DNA from: Bacillota bacterium
GTDB taxonomy: Bacteria; Bacillota; Negativicutes; Sporomusales; Sporomusaceae
NCBI GenBank assembly: GCA_017889705.1
Contig: JAGGAB010000006.1
Location: forward strand, 1 to 64,000
Reading direction: 5' to 3'
Length of the DNA: 64,000 bases
Below, one piece after another: positions 30,841-40,557 of this stretch (positions are counted from its first letter, which is position 1; every line of letters starts with the position of its first letter). The translations under genes were made by a program, and so were the position numbers. The notes under the pieces are model-generated. The model worked only from the letters and a program-made list of their open reading frames with translations. It had not been told where the DNA came from and did not search any database.

Positions 30841-33265
30841 CTGTCGGCTTAACCTGCCAAATGTCAATTGCATATTCTGCTACCGTACGATCACTGGCAA
30901 ATCGTCCGGAAAAAGCGATATTGTTAATGGCCATGGACAGCCAGTCACGCTGCCTGCTATACAGGTTATTAATACGTTCCTGGGCGGCAGCATATTCTGC
31001 AAAATCCTTTAAGACGAAATACTCATCATTGGTACGCATGAGTGAATGGTGAATGCTGTCAAATTCATCAGAACTGACAGGCAAAAAGCCGTTTACAAGC
31101 TGATCAACCACCAATTTAATCCGGGGGTTGTCATTATATATATCAAGCACATTATAACCGCCATACTTATAATAGTTCAGCACCTGCTCGGCAGTCAGTC
31201 CAAAGATCACAATATTGGCGTCGCCGACTTCATCTTTAATTTCAATATTGGCGCCATCTAAGGTGCCGATGGTAACTGCCCCATTCATCATCAGCTTCAT
31301 ATTACCGGTGCCGGAAGCTTCCTTACTGGCTGTTGATATCTGCTCACTGACATCGGCAGCCGGAATGATAATTTCTGCCAACGAAACACTGTAGTTTTCC
31401 AAAAAGACCACTTTAATTTTTCCGCCGATATCAGGATCATTATTAATAACCTGCGCCAGCGTATTAATAAACTTAATGATGCGTTTGGCCAGATAGTAGC
31501 CGGTGGCCGACTTACCGGCAAAAATAAAGGTGCGCGGTTCTATAGCCAGGGTGGGATCGGCTTTCAGCCGGTTATACAAATCAAGAATATGCAAGGCATT
31601 TAAGGTCTGGCGCTTATACGCATGAATCCGCTTTACCTGCACGTCAAAAACAGAGTTAACATCAACATCAATGCCCATGGTTTTCCGGATATAGTCTGCC
31701 ATGCGTCCTTTATTAGCTTGTTTAACAGCCTTTACTTTGCTCTGGAAAGCAGCATCCTGTGCAAAACGGTGCAAATTTGCCAGTTCATCAGGATGTGCCA
31801 GCCAGCTCTGGCCGATCGCCTCGCTAATGAGCGCGGCAAGTCCGGGGTTAGCCTTTGCCAGCCAACGGCGATGGGTAACGCCGTTGGTTTTATTGTTAAA
31901 CCGATAGGGAAAAAACTCGTGGAAAGGCGCCATAACCTCATTTTTCAGGATATTACTGTGCACTTCAGCCACACCGTTGATACTGTAACTGCCGGCCACA
32001 GCCAGATTGGCCATGCGTACATCACCGTCGCCGATAATGGCCATCTTGCTGATTCGATCCCAGTCACCGGGGTATTTTTTCCAAAGCTCCGCACAAAAAC
32101 GTTCATTGATCTCATAAATAATCATATACATTCGCGGCAACAAGGTCTTAACCATTTCAATCGGCCATTTTTCCAGCGCCTCAGGCAATATGGTGTGATT
32201 GGTATAAGAGATAGTGTGCCTGGTTATGTGCCAGGCCTGGTCCCACCCCAGCCCCTCTTCATCCATGAGAATGCGCATAAGCTCGGGTATCGCCAGCGCC
32301 GGATGGGTATCATTAATATGAATGGCAATTTTTTTATGGAATTTGGCTAGATCAGCCGGCGCTTGGCCGTGAGTGCGCTTAAAGCGTCTGATAATACTCT
32401 GAATACCGGCTGATACAAAAAAGTATTGTTGTTTAAGCCTGAGCGTTTTTCCTTCGGGATAATTATCATCAGGATAAAGAATTTGGGAGGTAGCCTCCAG
32501 TGAATACTTTTCTTCCACCGCTTTCAAAAAATCACCTTTGCTGAAAGACGAAAAGTCAAAGGTATTGGTTTCGGCACTCCATAGCCGAAGTGTATTCACA
32601 GTACTACAGTTGGCGCCGACAACAGGCACATCATAAGGCACAGCCAGCACAGGCTCATACTCTTCATGGCTGGCAACAAGACGCCCGCCCTGTGGCTCCA
32701 TGCGAACAGTGCCGCCAAACTTAACGGTAACAGCCCGGTCAGCTTTGCGCACTTCCCATACATAGCCGTCTCTAAGCCAGTTATCAGGCAGCTCAACCTG
32801 GTAACCGTCAATAATTTTTTGTTCAAACATTCCATGACGAAAACGGATACCGGTGCCATGGCCGGGCAAATGCAAGGACGCCATCGAGTCCAGAAAACAG
32901 GCAGCTAAGCGTCCTAAGCCGCCATTACCCAGCCCGGCATCATGTTCCACAGCCTCCAGTTCGTTTAGATCAATGCCTAACTCCTTAAGCCCCTGGCTGC
33001 ATATGTCGGTTATGCCCAGATTAAATAGATTGCTGCCCAGCAGTCTCCCCAGTAAAAACTCCATGGAAAAGTAATAGACCTGTTTCTCCTTACTTGTCTG
33101 ATACTGCTGATTGGATTGATACCACCGCTTGCTGATAATGTCGCGGATCAGCGTGCTTAATGCAACATACTTGTCTGCAACTGACGATTCCTCAAGGCTT
33201 TGTCCAAACATAGTCTGTACTTTCTCGGTGAAAGCTTCCTTAAACTGCTCTTTAGACGTAAACAT
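30830..33265 (-). CDS. glgP: Glycogen phosphorylase
   Basis: An 811-residue PLP-dependent phosphorylase that releases glucose 1-phosphate from glycogen. The family is clear from YYFSMEFLLGRLLGSNLFNLG near the N-terminus, GLGNGGLGRLAACFLDSMAS, the HINDTHPALAIPELMR block, and the PLP-lysine region EASGTGNMKLMMNGAVTIGT. I set the start at ATG 33265, where GGAGGGG lies upstream; a longer open frame to 33424 runs back into glgA. The last residues (TVIR) and the TGA come from the adjoining repeat copy C. It is co-directional with glgA. Confidence 0.96.
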   Translation of the reverse strand: MFTSKEQFKEAFTEKVQTMFGQSLEESSVADKYVALSTLIRDIISKRWYQSNQQYQTSKEKQVYYFSMEFLLGRLLGSNLFNLGITDICSQGLKELGIDLNELEAVEHDAGLGNGGLGRLAACFLDSMASLHLPGHGTGIRFRHGMFEQKIIDGYQVELPDNWLRDGYVWEVRKADRAVTVKFGGTVRMEPQGGRLVASHEEYEPVLAVPYDVPVVGANCSTVNTLRLWSAETNTFDFSSFSKGDFLKAVEEKYSLEATSQILYPDDNYPEGKTLRLKQQYFFVSAGIQSIIRRFKRTHGQAPADLAKFHKKIAIHINDTHPALAIPELMRILMDEEGLGWDQAWHITRHTISYTNHTILPEALEKWPIEMVKTLLPRMYMIIYEINERFCAELWKKYPGDWDRISKMAIIGDGDVRMANLAVAGSYSINGVAEVHSNILKNEVMAPFHEFFPYRFNNKTNGVTHRRWLAKANPGLAALISEAIGQSWLAHPDELANLHRFAQDAAFQSKVKAVKQANKGRMADYIRKTMGIDVDVNSVFDVQVKRIHAYKRQTLNALHILDLYNRLKADPTLAIEPRTFIFAGKSATGYYLAKRIIKFINTLAQVINNDPDIGGKIKVVFLENYSVSLAEIIIPAADVSEQISTASKEASGTGNMKLMMNGAVTIGTLDGANIEIKDEVGDANIVIFGLTAEQVLNYYKYGGYNVLDIYNDNPRIKLVVDQLVNGFLPVSSDEFDSIHHSLMRTNDEYFVLKDFAEYAAAQERINNLYSRQRDWLSMAINNIAFSGRFASDRTVAEYAIDIWQVKPTVIR

Positions 33266-33292
33266 CGATTCATCCCCTCCATCCGCACATTT

Positions 33293-33351
33293 GGTACTAA
33301 TCAATCCTCTGTAGGTGGGGTTCCTCCCCAATCTGAAGCAAGTCTCATTTA
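33293..33351 (+). repeat. Dispersed intergenic repeat, truncated copy D
   Basis: Only the right part is clear: GTGGGG/CTCCCC hairpin remnants, then ATCTGAAGCAAGTCTCATTT, which matches the tail of copy B. It fills the glgA-glgP gap, and its CATTTA reads as the TGA stop of glgA on the minus strand. Confidence 0.7.
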
Positions 33352-34781
33352 GCAACCAGCTTATCATAAAGCCGGCAGTACTCGGCGGCTGACTGCCGCC
33401 AGCTATGCTCTGCCTGCATGGCATTTTTTATTAAGGTATTCCAGACTTTTTTGTCTGGGTATAAGTCCACAGCCTGCTCGATTACCCTAAGCATCTCATG
33501 AGCATTATAATTGACAAACGTAAAGCCGTTACCCTGACCTGTTGTTATATTAAAGGGTTCAATGGTATCCCTCAGTCCGCCTACTTCCCGCACAATGGGA
33601 ATACTGCCATACCTGAGGGCAATTAGCTGCCCAATACCGCATGGTTCAAAGCGGGACGGCATAAGAAACAAATCAGAACCGGCGTAAATCCAGTGAGCCA
33701 ATTCCTCAGAAAATCCAATATTGGTCGATACTTTGTCAGGATGATGGTGCTCTGCTTCCCGAAACATATGCTCATAGCGGCCTTCGCCTGTTCCCAGCAC
33801 AACCAACTGGACATTAAGCGACAAAATTTCTTCCATAACATGGGCAATGAGGTTAAGCCCCTTAGAGCCGACCAGCCGAGATACAATCCCAATCACCGGA
33901 ATCTCTTTGTTTACCGGCAAGCCCAGTTCACTTTGCAAGGCAAGTTTATTTTCCAGGCGTTTATTGGTGGCTTGCCAGGTATATGGTTGGGATATCACTG
34001 GGTCATCAGCCGGATTATAAACTTCATAGTCAATACCGTTCACAATACCGTAAAGATCATTCTGACGCCTGACCAGCATGCCATCAAGTTTTTCGCCAAA
34101 ATACGGCTGCTGAATCTCTTCTGCATAGGATTTGCTGACAGTCGTGATAATATCATTAAAAGCCAAGCCGCCTTTGAGAAAATTGACCTGCCCAAAAAAC
34201 TCCAAACCGTCAGCGGTAAAAACACTATTTGGCAAACTTAACAAATCACCAAGAATATCCCCAGGGAAAATACCTTGGTACATCAAGTTGTGAATGGTAA
34301 ATACCGTTTTGATATCAGCATACCTATCTCTGACCTGGTATTGCAGCTTGAGCATGGCGGCCAGCGGCCCTGTTTGCCAGTCATGACAGTGAATAACATC
34401 AGGCACGAAGTCCATATGCGGCAACGCTTCCAGTACTGCCCGGCAAAAATAGGCAAACCGCTCGGCTTCATCATAATGGCCGTACAGGCCATCTCGTTTA
34501 AAATAGTATTCATTATCGAGAAAATACCAGGTAATCCCCTGATAAGACAGTTCAAACAACCCGGAGTATTGTTTACGCCAGCCCACAGGTACGATAAATG
34601 TCGCTTTTTGCACCATCTGTCCGGAAAATTCAAGCGGGATTTCACTGTATTTGGGGATAATTACCCGCACATCCAACTCCTGTTTTCTAAGCGCTTTGGG
34701 AAGCGAGCCAATCACATCGCCCAAGCCGCCTGTTTTGGCAAACGGCGCGGCTTCAGAAGCCACAAATAGTACCTTTAGCAT
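33345..34781 (-). CDS. glgA: Glycogen synthase
   Basis: A 478-residue GT5 glycosyltransferase that adds glucose from ADP-glucose to glycogen. It opens MLKVLFVASEAAPFAKTGGLGDVIGSLPKAL with the ADP-glucose-binding KTGGL. The C-terminal Rossmann domain holds GIVSRLVGSKGLNLI and the catalytic RFEPCGIGQLIALRYGSIPIVREVGGL. The ATG lies 1 bp after the glgD stop, so translation is coupled. The stop codon lies within truncated repeat copy D. Confidence 0.96.
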   Translation of the reverse strand: MLKVLFVASEAAPFAKTGGLGDVIGSLPKALRKQELDVRVIIPKYSEIPLEFSGQMVQKATFIVPVGWRKQYSGLFELSYQGITWYFLDNEYYFKRDGLYGHYDEAERFAYFCRAVLEALPHMDFVPDVIHCHDWQTGPLAAMLKLQYQVRDRYADIKTVFTIHNLMYQGIFPGDILGDLLSLPNSVFTADGLEFFGQVNFLKGGLAFNDIITTVSKSYAEEIQQPYFGEKLDGMLVRRQNDLYGIVNGIDYEVYNPADDPVISQPYTWQATNKRLENKLALQSELGLPVNKEIPVIGIVSRLVGSKGLNLIAHVMEEILSLNVQLVVLGTGEGRYEHMFREAEHHHPDKVSTNIGFSEELAHWIYAGSDLFLMPSRFEPCGIGQLIALRYGSIPIVREVGGLRDTIEPFNITTGQGNGFTFVNYNAHEMLRVIEQAVDLYPDKKVWNTLIKNAMQAEHSWRQSAAEYCRLYDKLVAK

Positions 34782-34782
34782 C

Positions 34783-35904
34783 TCAAATCACAATTCCCTT
34801 CTCAATCACAATAGGGTGATTGGGTTCTCCCTTGAGTTTTTTGCCTGCGGTAATTCTCACATCTTTATCGCAAATTACATTCTCAAGGACAACCCCTGGC
34901 TCAATTTCCCCTTTTTGCATAATAATACTGTTACTTACCCGGGCATCTTTATGGATCTTGACCCCGCGGAACAAAATGCTATTTTCGACCTTACCGGCAA
35001 TAACTGAGCCATTGGCTACCAACGAAGAAGTCACCAGTGCGTCGCACTGGTATTTTGCCGGTGCTTCGTCTTTTACCTTGGTATAAATTGATCCATTGGC
35101 AAAAAAGATTTCTTGCCAAACTTCCGACGTTAAGAGTTTCATGCTATGGTCAAAATAATTTTGCATAGAATCTATACGCGCCAGATATCCACCAAAGGCA
35201 AAGCCGTAAACCTTGAGGTTTGCCAGGTTTCTCACAATGCAGTCACGGGCAAAATTGGTACCTCCCCGCGACACACTGGCATCAATTAACTCTGCCAGCA
35301 ATTGCCGATCCAACAGATACATTTCCATCGACACTTTGTTGCGCCTGGGTTGTACCGGACAGATCTCGATATCAATAACCCGGCCATCAGCAGCTGTTTC
35401 AAACATGGTAGCACATGACAACGTCTTAAGCTCGCTATCGCTGTACTCCTTATACAAGACGGTGATATCGGCCGCTTTCTCAAGATGGTAATTATATGCG
35501 GCTTCATAATTTATGTTACAAACTGCCCGGCTGCCCGAAATTAAGGCAAAACGCTGGCGGCTGCTTTTAATATAATCAAGATTGCTGAAAAAATCGGTTA
35601 AATCGTTGGGAAAGGCACCTTGCACATTGCCGGTTTGCCAAGAGGGCAATAAGAACAAGCCATCTCTTTTCCGCGCCAAATCCCACTCTTTGCCGGAACG
35701 AATATGGTCGGCAAGCGCGCGCGAATTGCCTGCAGACAAAATTCCTACATTGGTTATGCCGGAATTAATAAAATTCGATAAAACAAAATCAATCAGCCGA
35801 TACCGGCCAGCAAAAGGAATTGCGGCAAGCGGCCGATGCTTGGTTATCTCCCCGAGCGAATCTTGACTTTCGTGCAAATTAATAAGCCCCATCATGTTTT
35901 TCAA
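34783..35904 (-). CDS. glgD: Glucose-1-phosphate adenylyltransferase regulatory subunit GlgD
   Basis: A 373-residue GlgD-type ADP-glucose pyrophosphorylase subunit. It starts MKNMMGLINLHESQDSLGEITKHRPLAAIPFAGRYRLIDF, lacking the GGQGTRL loop of the active GlgC. The C-terminal left-handed beta helix (SLVANGSVIAGKVENSILFRGVKI) is intact. In Firmicutes GlgD joins GlgC in a heterotetramer and raises its activity. The TTG at 35904 is chosen because GGGGAGG lies 9 bp upstream (TTG 35907 is an alternative). It is 71 bp downstream of glgC. Confidence 0.93.
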   Translation of the reverse strand: MKNMMGLINLHESQDSLGEITKHRPLAAIPFAGRYRLIDFVLSNFINSGITNVGILSAGNSRALADHIRSGKEWDLARKRDGLFLLPSWQTGNVQGAFPNDLTDFFSNLDYIKSSRQRFALISGSRAVCNINYEAAYNYHLEKAADITVLYKEYSDSELKTLSCATMFETAADGRVIDIEICPVQPRRNKVSMEMYLLDRQLLAELIDASVSRGGTNFARDCIVRNLANLKVYGFAFGGYLARIDSMQNYFDHSMKLLTSEVWQEIFFANGSIYTKVKDEAPAKYQCDALVTSSLVANGSVIAGKVENSILFRGVKIHKDARVSNSIIMQKGEIEPGVVLENVICDKDVRITAGKKLKGEPNHPIVIEKGIVI

Positions 35905-35975
35905 CAAGCATATCCTCCCCTGTTCAGATCTCACCTTTCCTGCCGTCTGCTAAGCTGCAGACATCTGCCTGCCAG

Positions 35976-37178
35976 TCAGGGTGAGCCCAGCAATGCATTG
36001 CGCCTGATTTTGGTTTCACTGTTAATGGTCAGATTTTCGCCAATCAGTGTTATGCCGGAAAACCAGTGGCTGATTTCTTTTTGCGCCTCTTCGCCGCTGC
36101 CCACTTGTGCATCGGCTTCCACTACTGATTTGCGTCCAACTATCGCTTTGGTAATTTGGGCATTGGCTCCGATAGATGCATAGGGCATAATTATAGAATC
36201 CTTTACCTTGGCACCTTCACCAATATAGACGCCCGGAAACAGAACAGAATTTTCAACTTGCCCAAAGACCTGGCAGCCTTCGCTGATTAACGAGCAGCTT
36301 ACGTGCGCCGTACCAGCAATAACATGTGGCGGCTGTGTCGGGGTTACCGAATAAATACGCCAATCTAAATCATATAAGTCCAAGGCCGGTTCATCACTCA
36401 ATAGATCCATATTGGCTTCCCAGAAGCTTTCCACTGTCCCAACATCTTTCCAGTAGCCGTCAAACCGATAGGCATATAAACACTCATTACCGGCCAGCAT
36501 TTGCGGAATAACGTCTTTGCCAAAATCATGACTGGATTTCATATCAATAGCATCTGCTGCCAGATAGGCCCGCAGCGCCGGCCAGCTAAAAACGTATATT
36601 CCCATCGACGCCAGATTATTCTTGGGCTTTCTGGGTTTTTCCTCAAACTCGGCAATCCGGTCGTCCGCATCAGTATTCATAATGCCAAACCGGCTGGCTT
36701 CTTCCCATGGCACCTCAATAACAGCAATGGTAACATCAGCCTGTTTGGCTTTGTGATAATCAAGCATGAGAGAATAATCCATTTTGTAGATATGATCACC
36801 TGACAATATCAAGACACATTCAGGATTAAACATTTCAATAAAGTTAAAGTTTTGAAAGATCGCATCAGCTGTCCCTTTATACCATTCCCCACCCTTTTCC
36901 CGGACATAAGGCGGCAATACATACACACCGCCGTCTCGCCGGTCAAGATCCCAGGCGCTACCAATACCAATATACGAATGAAGCGCCAGCGGCTGATACT
37001 GGGTAAGTACGCCAACCGTATTAATCCCGGAATTATAACAATTACTCAGAGGAAAATCAATGATCCGGTATTTACCGCCAAAGGGCACTGCCGGTTTGGC
37101 CAGTTTTTTTGTCAAAGCCCCTAGACGTGTTCCCTGACCGCCAGCCAAAATCATAGCTACACATTCTTTGCTTCGCAA
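35976..37178 (-). CDS. glgC: Glucose-1-phosphate adenylyltransferase catalytic subunit
   Basis: A 400-residue ADP-glucose pyrophosphorylase. [40 protein letters not shown] carries the catalytic loop; [13 protein letters not shown] and the C-terminal beta-helix domain follow. It makes ADP-glucose, the committed step of glycogen synthesis, and should form the heterotetramer with GlgD. The start is TTG at 37178 (11 bp after GGAGGG). It follows glgB by 24 bp. A second glgC lies two genes upstream. Confidence 0.95.
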   Translation of the reverse strand: MRSKECVAMILAGGQGTRLGALTKKLAKPAVPFGGKYRIIDFPLSNCYNSGINTVGVLTQYQPLALHSYIGIGSAWDLDRRDGGVYVLPPYVREKGGEWYKGTADAIFQNFNFIEMFNPECVLILSGDHIYKMDYSLMLDYHKAKQADVTIAVIEVPWEEASRFGIMNTDADDRIAEFEEKPRKPKNNLASMGIYVFSWPALRAYLAADAIDMKSSHDFGKDVIPQMLAGNECLYAYRFDGYWKDVGTVESFWEANMDLLSDEPALDLYDLDWRIYSVTPTQPPHVIAGTAHVSCSLISEGCQVFGQVENSVLFPGVYIGEGAKVKDSIIMPYASIGANAQITKAIVGRKSVVEADAQVGSGEEAQKEISHWFSGITLIGENLTINSETKIRRNALLGSP

Positions 37179-37202
37179 AATGCTTCACTCCCTCCGGTAT
37201 TT

Positions 37203-39122
37203 TTATTTATTGCCAGAAAGTTTACTTAGTTCGCGAACTCCCGCCGGTTTGAAATATAGCACCGCCAGCGGCGGCAAGGTAATCACTAGCGAATGTTGCT
37301 GATTGTGCCAAGGTACAGCCTCAGACTGACAATTGCCGGGATTACTCTGGCCAGAGCCGCCGAACAACGCAGAATCACTGTTATAAACCTCCAAATACAC
37401 CTGGTCTTCCGGTACACCGATCCGGTAGTTTTGCCTGACTTCAGGCGTAAAATTGACAACCACAATTATATAGTCCCGCGCAATTTGACTTTGCCGTTTA
37501 AATACCAGCACACTATGCTGCCAATCCTGGCAATCAATCCAGGAAAACCCCTGCCAATCCCGATCATTTTGCCACATGGCCGGGTTTTCCAGATAAAAAT
37601 GATTAAGCTCCCGGACATAGGTATGCAGCTTGTTATGCATTTCATAGTTAAGCAAATGCCAGTCCAGGCCGTCCTGGTATTTCCATTCAATAAACTGGCC
37701 GAATTCGCCTCCCATAAACAGCAATTTCTTGCCGGGATGAGCCATCATATAGCCGTAAAAAGCCCGTAGATTGGCAAATTTCTGCCAATAATCCCCCGGC
37801 ATTTTATCAAGCAGAGAGCGCTTGCCGTGAACCACCTCGTCATGCGACAACGGCAGAACAAAGTTTTCGGAGAATGTATACATAAAAGAAAACGTAACTA
37901 GCTTGTGCTGGTGTTTGCGATACACGGGATCAAGCTCCATATAGCGCAGCATATCATTCATCCAGCCCATATTCCATTTGAAGTTAAAGCCAAGGCCGCC
38001 CAGATGGATAGGATGAGTAACCAGCGGCCAAGCGGTTGAATCTTCGGCGATAACCAATGCAGCCGGATAGCTGGCAAAGATGGCGGCATTAAGCTTTTGC
38101 AAAAAATGAACGGCCTCAAGATTTTCGGTGCCTCCCTGGCAATTCGGCGTCCATTCGCCAGCCTCCTTGCCATAATTCAAATACAGCATATTGGCTACGG
38201 CATCAATCCGTATGCCGTCAATATGATAAACATCTAACCAAAACAAGGCATTGGAAATGAGAAAACTCATGACCTCAGGCCGGCCAAGGTCAAAATTAAG
38301 AGTGCCCCAGCCGCGGTTTTCACGGCGGTTAACATCCGCGTATTCATAAAGTGTTGTCCCGTCAAAAGCGGCCAGACCATGGGCATCTTTGCAAAAATGC
38401 CCCGGAACCCAGTCTAGAATAACGCCAATTCCCTGCTGATGGCAAGAGTCCACCAGATACATAAACTCCTGCGGTGAGCCATAACGGCTGGTAACCGCAT
38501 AATAACCGGTAGCCTGATAACCCCATGAGCCGTCAAACGGATGCTCCGCCACCGGCAATAATTCAATATGGGTATAGCCCATTTCCGCGGCATACCCGGC
38601 TAAATCCTGCGCTAACTCCCGGTAAGAAAGATGTTGGCACTCATTGCCGCGTTTCCATGAACCCAGATCGACCTCATATATATTCATAGGACGATCATAG
38701 GGTGAATATCCGGCTTTTGCCGCCTGCCAGTCACCATCCTGCCACGGATACCCTTCCAGGCAGACTACCTGTGATGCTGTCTTGGGCCTGACCTCGGCGG
38801 CAAAAGCATAGGGATCGGCCTTATGCAGTATCTCACCCTGTGTTGTAACAATCTCATATTTATAAAAATTACCGGCTTTAGCTTCCGGAACAAATAAGCC
38901 CCAGATGCCGCCGCTGCTATTTCTCTGCATGGCATGTCTACTGCCATGCCAGTTATTAAAGTCACCAATAACCCGGACTTCCCTGGCATGAGGCGCCCAG
39001 ACGGCAAACTGTACGCCTTTGCCGCCTGCAGTTGCCTGGGCACCTAAAAGGTGATAGCCTTGTTGCAGGCTCCCCTCATGAAACAAGTACAAATCTTGAT
39101 CACTAAAACAAGCAGCTGACAT
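37203..39122 (-). CDS. glgB: 1,4-alpha-glucan branching enzyme
   Basis: A 639-residue GH13 branching enzyme. An N-terminal CBM48 (GVQFAVWAPHAREVRVIGDFNNW) precedes the barrel: GVILDWVPGHFCKD, the nucleophile in GIRIDAVANMLY, the acid/base in VIAEDSTAWP, and LPLSHDEVVHGKRSL. It introduces alpha-1,6 branches in glycogen. The ATG at 39122 follows AAAGGGTGA; an upstream GTG (39131) would lie within that site. It is second in the glycogen cluster. Confidence 0.96.
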   Translation of the reverse strand: MSAACFSDQDLYLFHEGSLQQGYHLLGAQATAGGKGVQFAVWAPHAREVRVIGDFNNWHGSRHAMQRNSSGGIWGLFVPEAKAGNFYKYEIVTTQGEILHKADPYAFAAEVRPKTASQVVCLEGYPWQDGDWQAAKAGYSPYDRPMNIYEVDLGSWKRGNECQHLSYRELAQDLAGYAAEMGYTHIELLPVAEHPFDGSWGYQATGYYAVTSRYGSPQEFMYLVDSCHQQGIGVILDWVPGHFCKDAHGLAAFDGTTLYEYADVNRRENRGWGTLNFDLGRPEVMSFLISNALFWLDVYHIDGIRIDAVANMLYLNYGKEAGEWTPNCQGGTENLEAVHFLQKLNAAIFASYPAALVIAEDSTAWPLVTHPIHLGGLGFNFKWNMGWMNDMLRYMELDPVYRKHQHKLVTFSFMYTFSENFVLPLSHDEVVHGKRSLLDKMPGDYWQKFANLRAFYGYMMAHPGKKLLFMGGEFGQFIEWKYQDGLDWHLLNYEMHNKLHTYVRELNHFYLENPAMWQNDRDWQGFSWIDCQDWQHSVLVFKRQSQIARDYIIVVVNFTPEVRQNYRIGVPEDQVYLEVYNSDSALFGGSGQSNPGNCQSEAVPWHNQQHSLVITLPPLAVLYFKPAGVRELSKLSGNK

Positions 39123-39269
39123 TGCTATCACCCTTTATTTTTGAATTAAATTAAACAGGTTTTCTGATGATTATGGATTCTCTATCAGTATAGAAAATTC
39201 CTGTTAAATGTTGGTACTTTGAATACTTTTCTCAGGCCTGCATCTTCAGTAGTTCCTGTTGATACATCA

Positions 39270-40427
39270 TTACACAGCCAGTTCCATCTGTGCGGGCGCC
39301 GTATCAGCCACGGTCTCAGGCAGAACCTGAATAATGCCGGCCTCTTCCCGGGCAGCCTGACCGGCAGTTACTACCGCGTGCGGGGAAACAATAGCGTTGT
39401 CAATAACAACTCCCGGCTCCAGTCTGGCATATGGCATCACAATACTGTTTTTGACGGTAGCGCCGCTGCCAATATACGCTCCCGGGAATATAACCGATCT
39501 GTCCACCTCACCCAAAACAACGGCGCCACCACCAACAAGTGAGCCACTGACTTTGGCTGCTCTGCCATGATAATGCGGCGGCATACTAATCCCTGGCGAA
39601 TATATCGGCCAGGAACAATCATCAAGCACTACTTTAGGTATGTCACCTAATAAATCCATATTGGCTTGCCAGTAGCCAAACACTGTCCCCACATCTTTCC
39701 AATAGTCAGCAAACCGGTAGGCATACAAACGCCGACCGCCTTCCAGCATGGCCGGAATAATATTTTTCCCGAAATCATGGGCTGATCCCGTCTGAGCTGC
39801 GTCCTTTATCAAAAATTGGTTTAACACATTCCAGCTAAAAATATACACACCCATGGAAGCCTGATTACTTTTGGGACAGCCGGGCTTTTCGATAAAATTC
39901 GCGATCTTGCCGTCAGGCATTGTCTCCATAATGCCAAAACGACTGGCTTCACTCCAAGGCACCTCTCGCACGCCGATAGTAACATCGGCCTGGCGGCGCT
40001 TATGCTGCTCAAGCATCAGGCTGTAATCCATCTTATAGATGTGATCACCTGACAAAATGACTACATACTGCGGTCGATACCGGGCAATAAATTCTCGGTT
40101 TTGATAAACCGCATCAGCCGTTCCCACATACCATTTACCGCCTTCTTCACGCGCGTAAGGCGGCAAAATATGAATCCCACCGCCTTTACGGTCAAGATCC
40201 CAGGCAGCACCATTTCCCACATAGGCATGCAAAGTAAGTGGTTGATACTGAGTCAAAATACCTACTGTATCAAGTCCTGAGTTACTGCAGTTACTTAAGG
40301 TAAAATCAATGATCCGGTATTGACCGCCAAACGGCACTGCCGGTTTGGCGATCTCCTTGGTTAATGCTCCCAGCCGGGTTCCCTGCCCCCCAGCCAACAC
40401 CATGGCAATCCACTCTTTTTGTTCCAA
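39270..40427 (-). CDS. glgC: Second glucose-1-phosphate adenylyltransferase
   Basis: A 385-residue paralogue of the downstream glgC, with the same loop ([35 protein letters not shown]), DHIYKMDY and beta helix, so it should be catalytically competent. It starts the glycogen cluster. The TTG at 40427 is preceded by GGGAGGG; the longer frame to 40505 runs through that site. The 147 bp between it and glgB contain no recognised gene. The duplication, with glgD, means the cluster encodes three pyrophosphorylase-type subunits. Confidence 0.93.
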   Translation of the reverse strand: MEQKEWIAMVLAGGQGTRLGALTKEIAKPAVPFGGQYRIIDFTLSNCSNSGLDTVGILTQYQPLTLHAYVGNGAAWDLDRKGGGIHILPPYAREEGGKWYVGTADAVYQNREFIARYRPQYVVILSGDHIYKMDYSLMLEQHKRRQADVTIGVREVPWSEASRFGIMETMPDGKIANFIEKPGCPKSNQASMGVYIFSWNVLNQFLIKDAAQTGSAHDFGKNIIPAMLEGGRRLYAYRFADYWKDVGTVFGYWQANMDLLGDIPKVVLDDCSWPIYSPGISMPPHYHGRAAKVSGSLVGGGAVVLGEVDRSVIFPGAYIGSGATVKNSIVMPYARLEPGVVIDNAIVSPHAVVTAGQAAREEAGIIQVLPETVADTAPAQMELAV

Positions 40428-40510
40428 TATATTCCCTCCCTGCAAGTTGGCTCTGCGGCAGATACAACCAGTATATGCTTGAGGGAAAAAATATAGACCT
40501 CTCAATATAC

Positions 40511-40546
40511 AAAGCGCCTGTTCGCATTATCGCGAACAGGCGCTTT
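40511..40546. terminator. Intrinsic terminator between the phosphatase gene and the glycogen cluster
   Basis: A 15-bp perfect stem, AAAGCGCCTGTTCGC with GCGAACAGGCGCTTT, over six bases. It lies 12 bp past the phosphatase stop. Confidence 0.88.
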
Positions 40547-40557
40547 TAGTTCTTGGT

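Noticed and set aside
31622-32350. A 242-residue frame antisense to glgP
   Set aside because: Glycogen phosphorylase motifs run the full length of the opposite strand; the frame is a codon-bias shadow.
40428-40510. Promoter of the glycogen cluster between the terminator and the second glgC
   Set aside because: TATACT- and TATATT-like boxes are present, but none has a -35 element at an acceptable distance, so no site is claimed.
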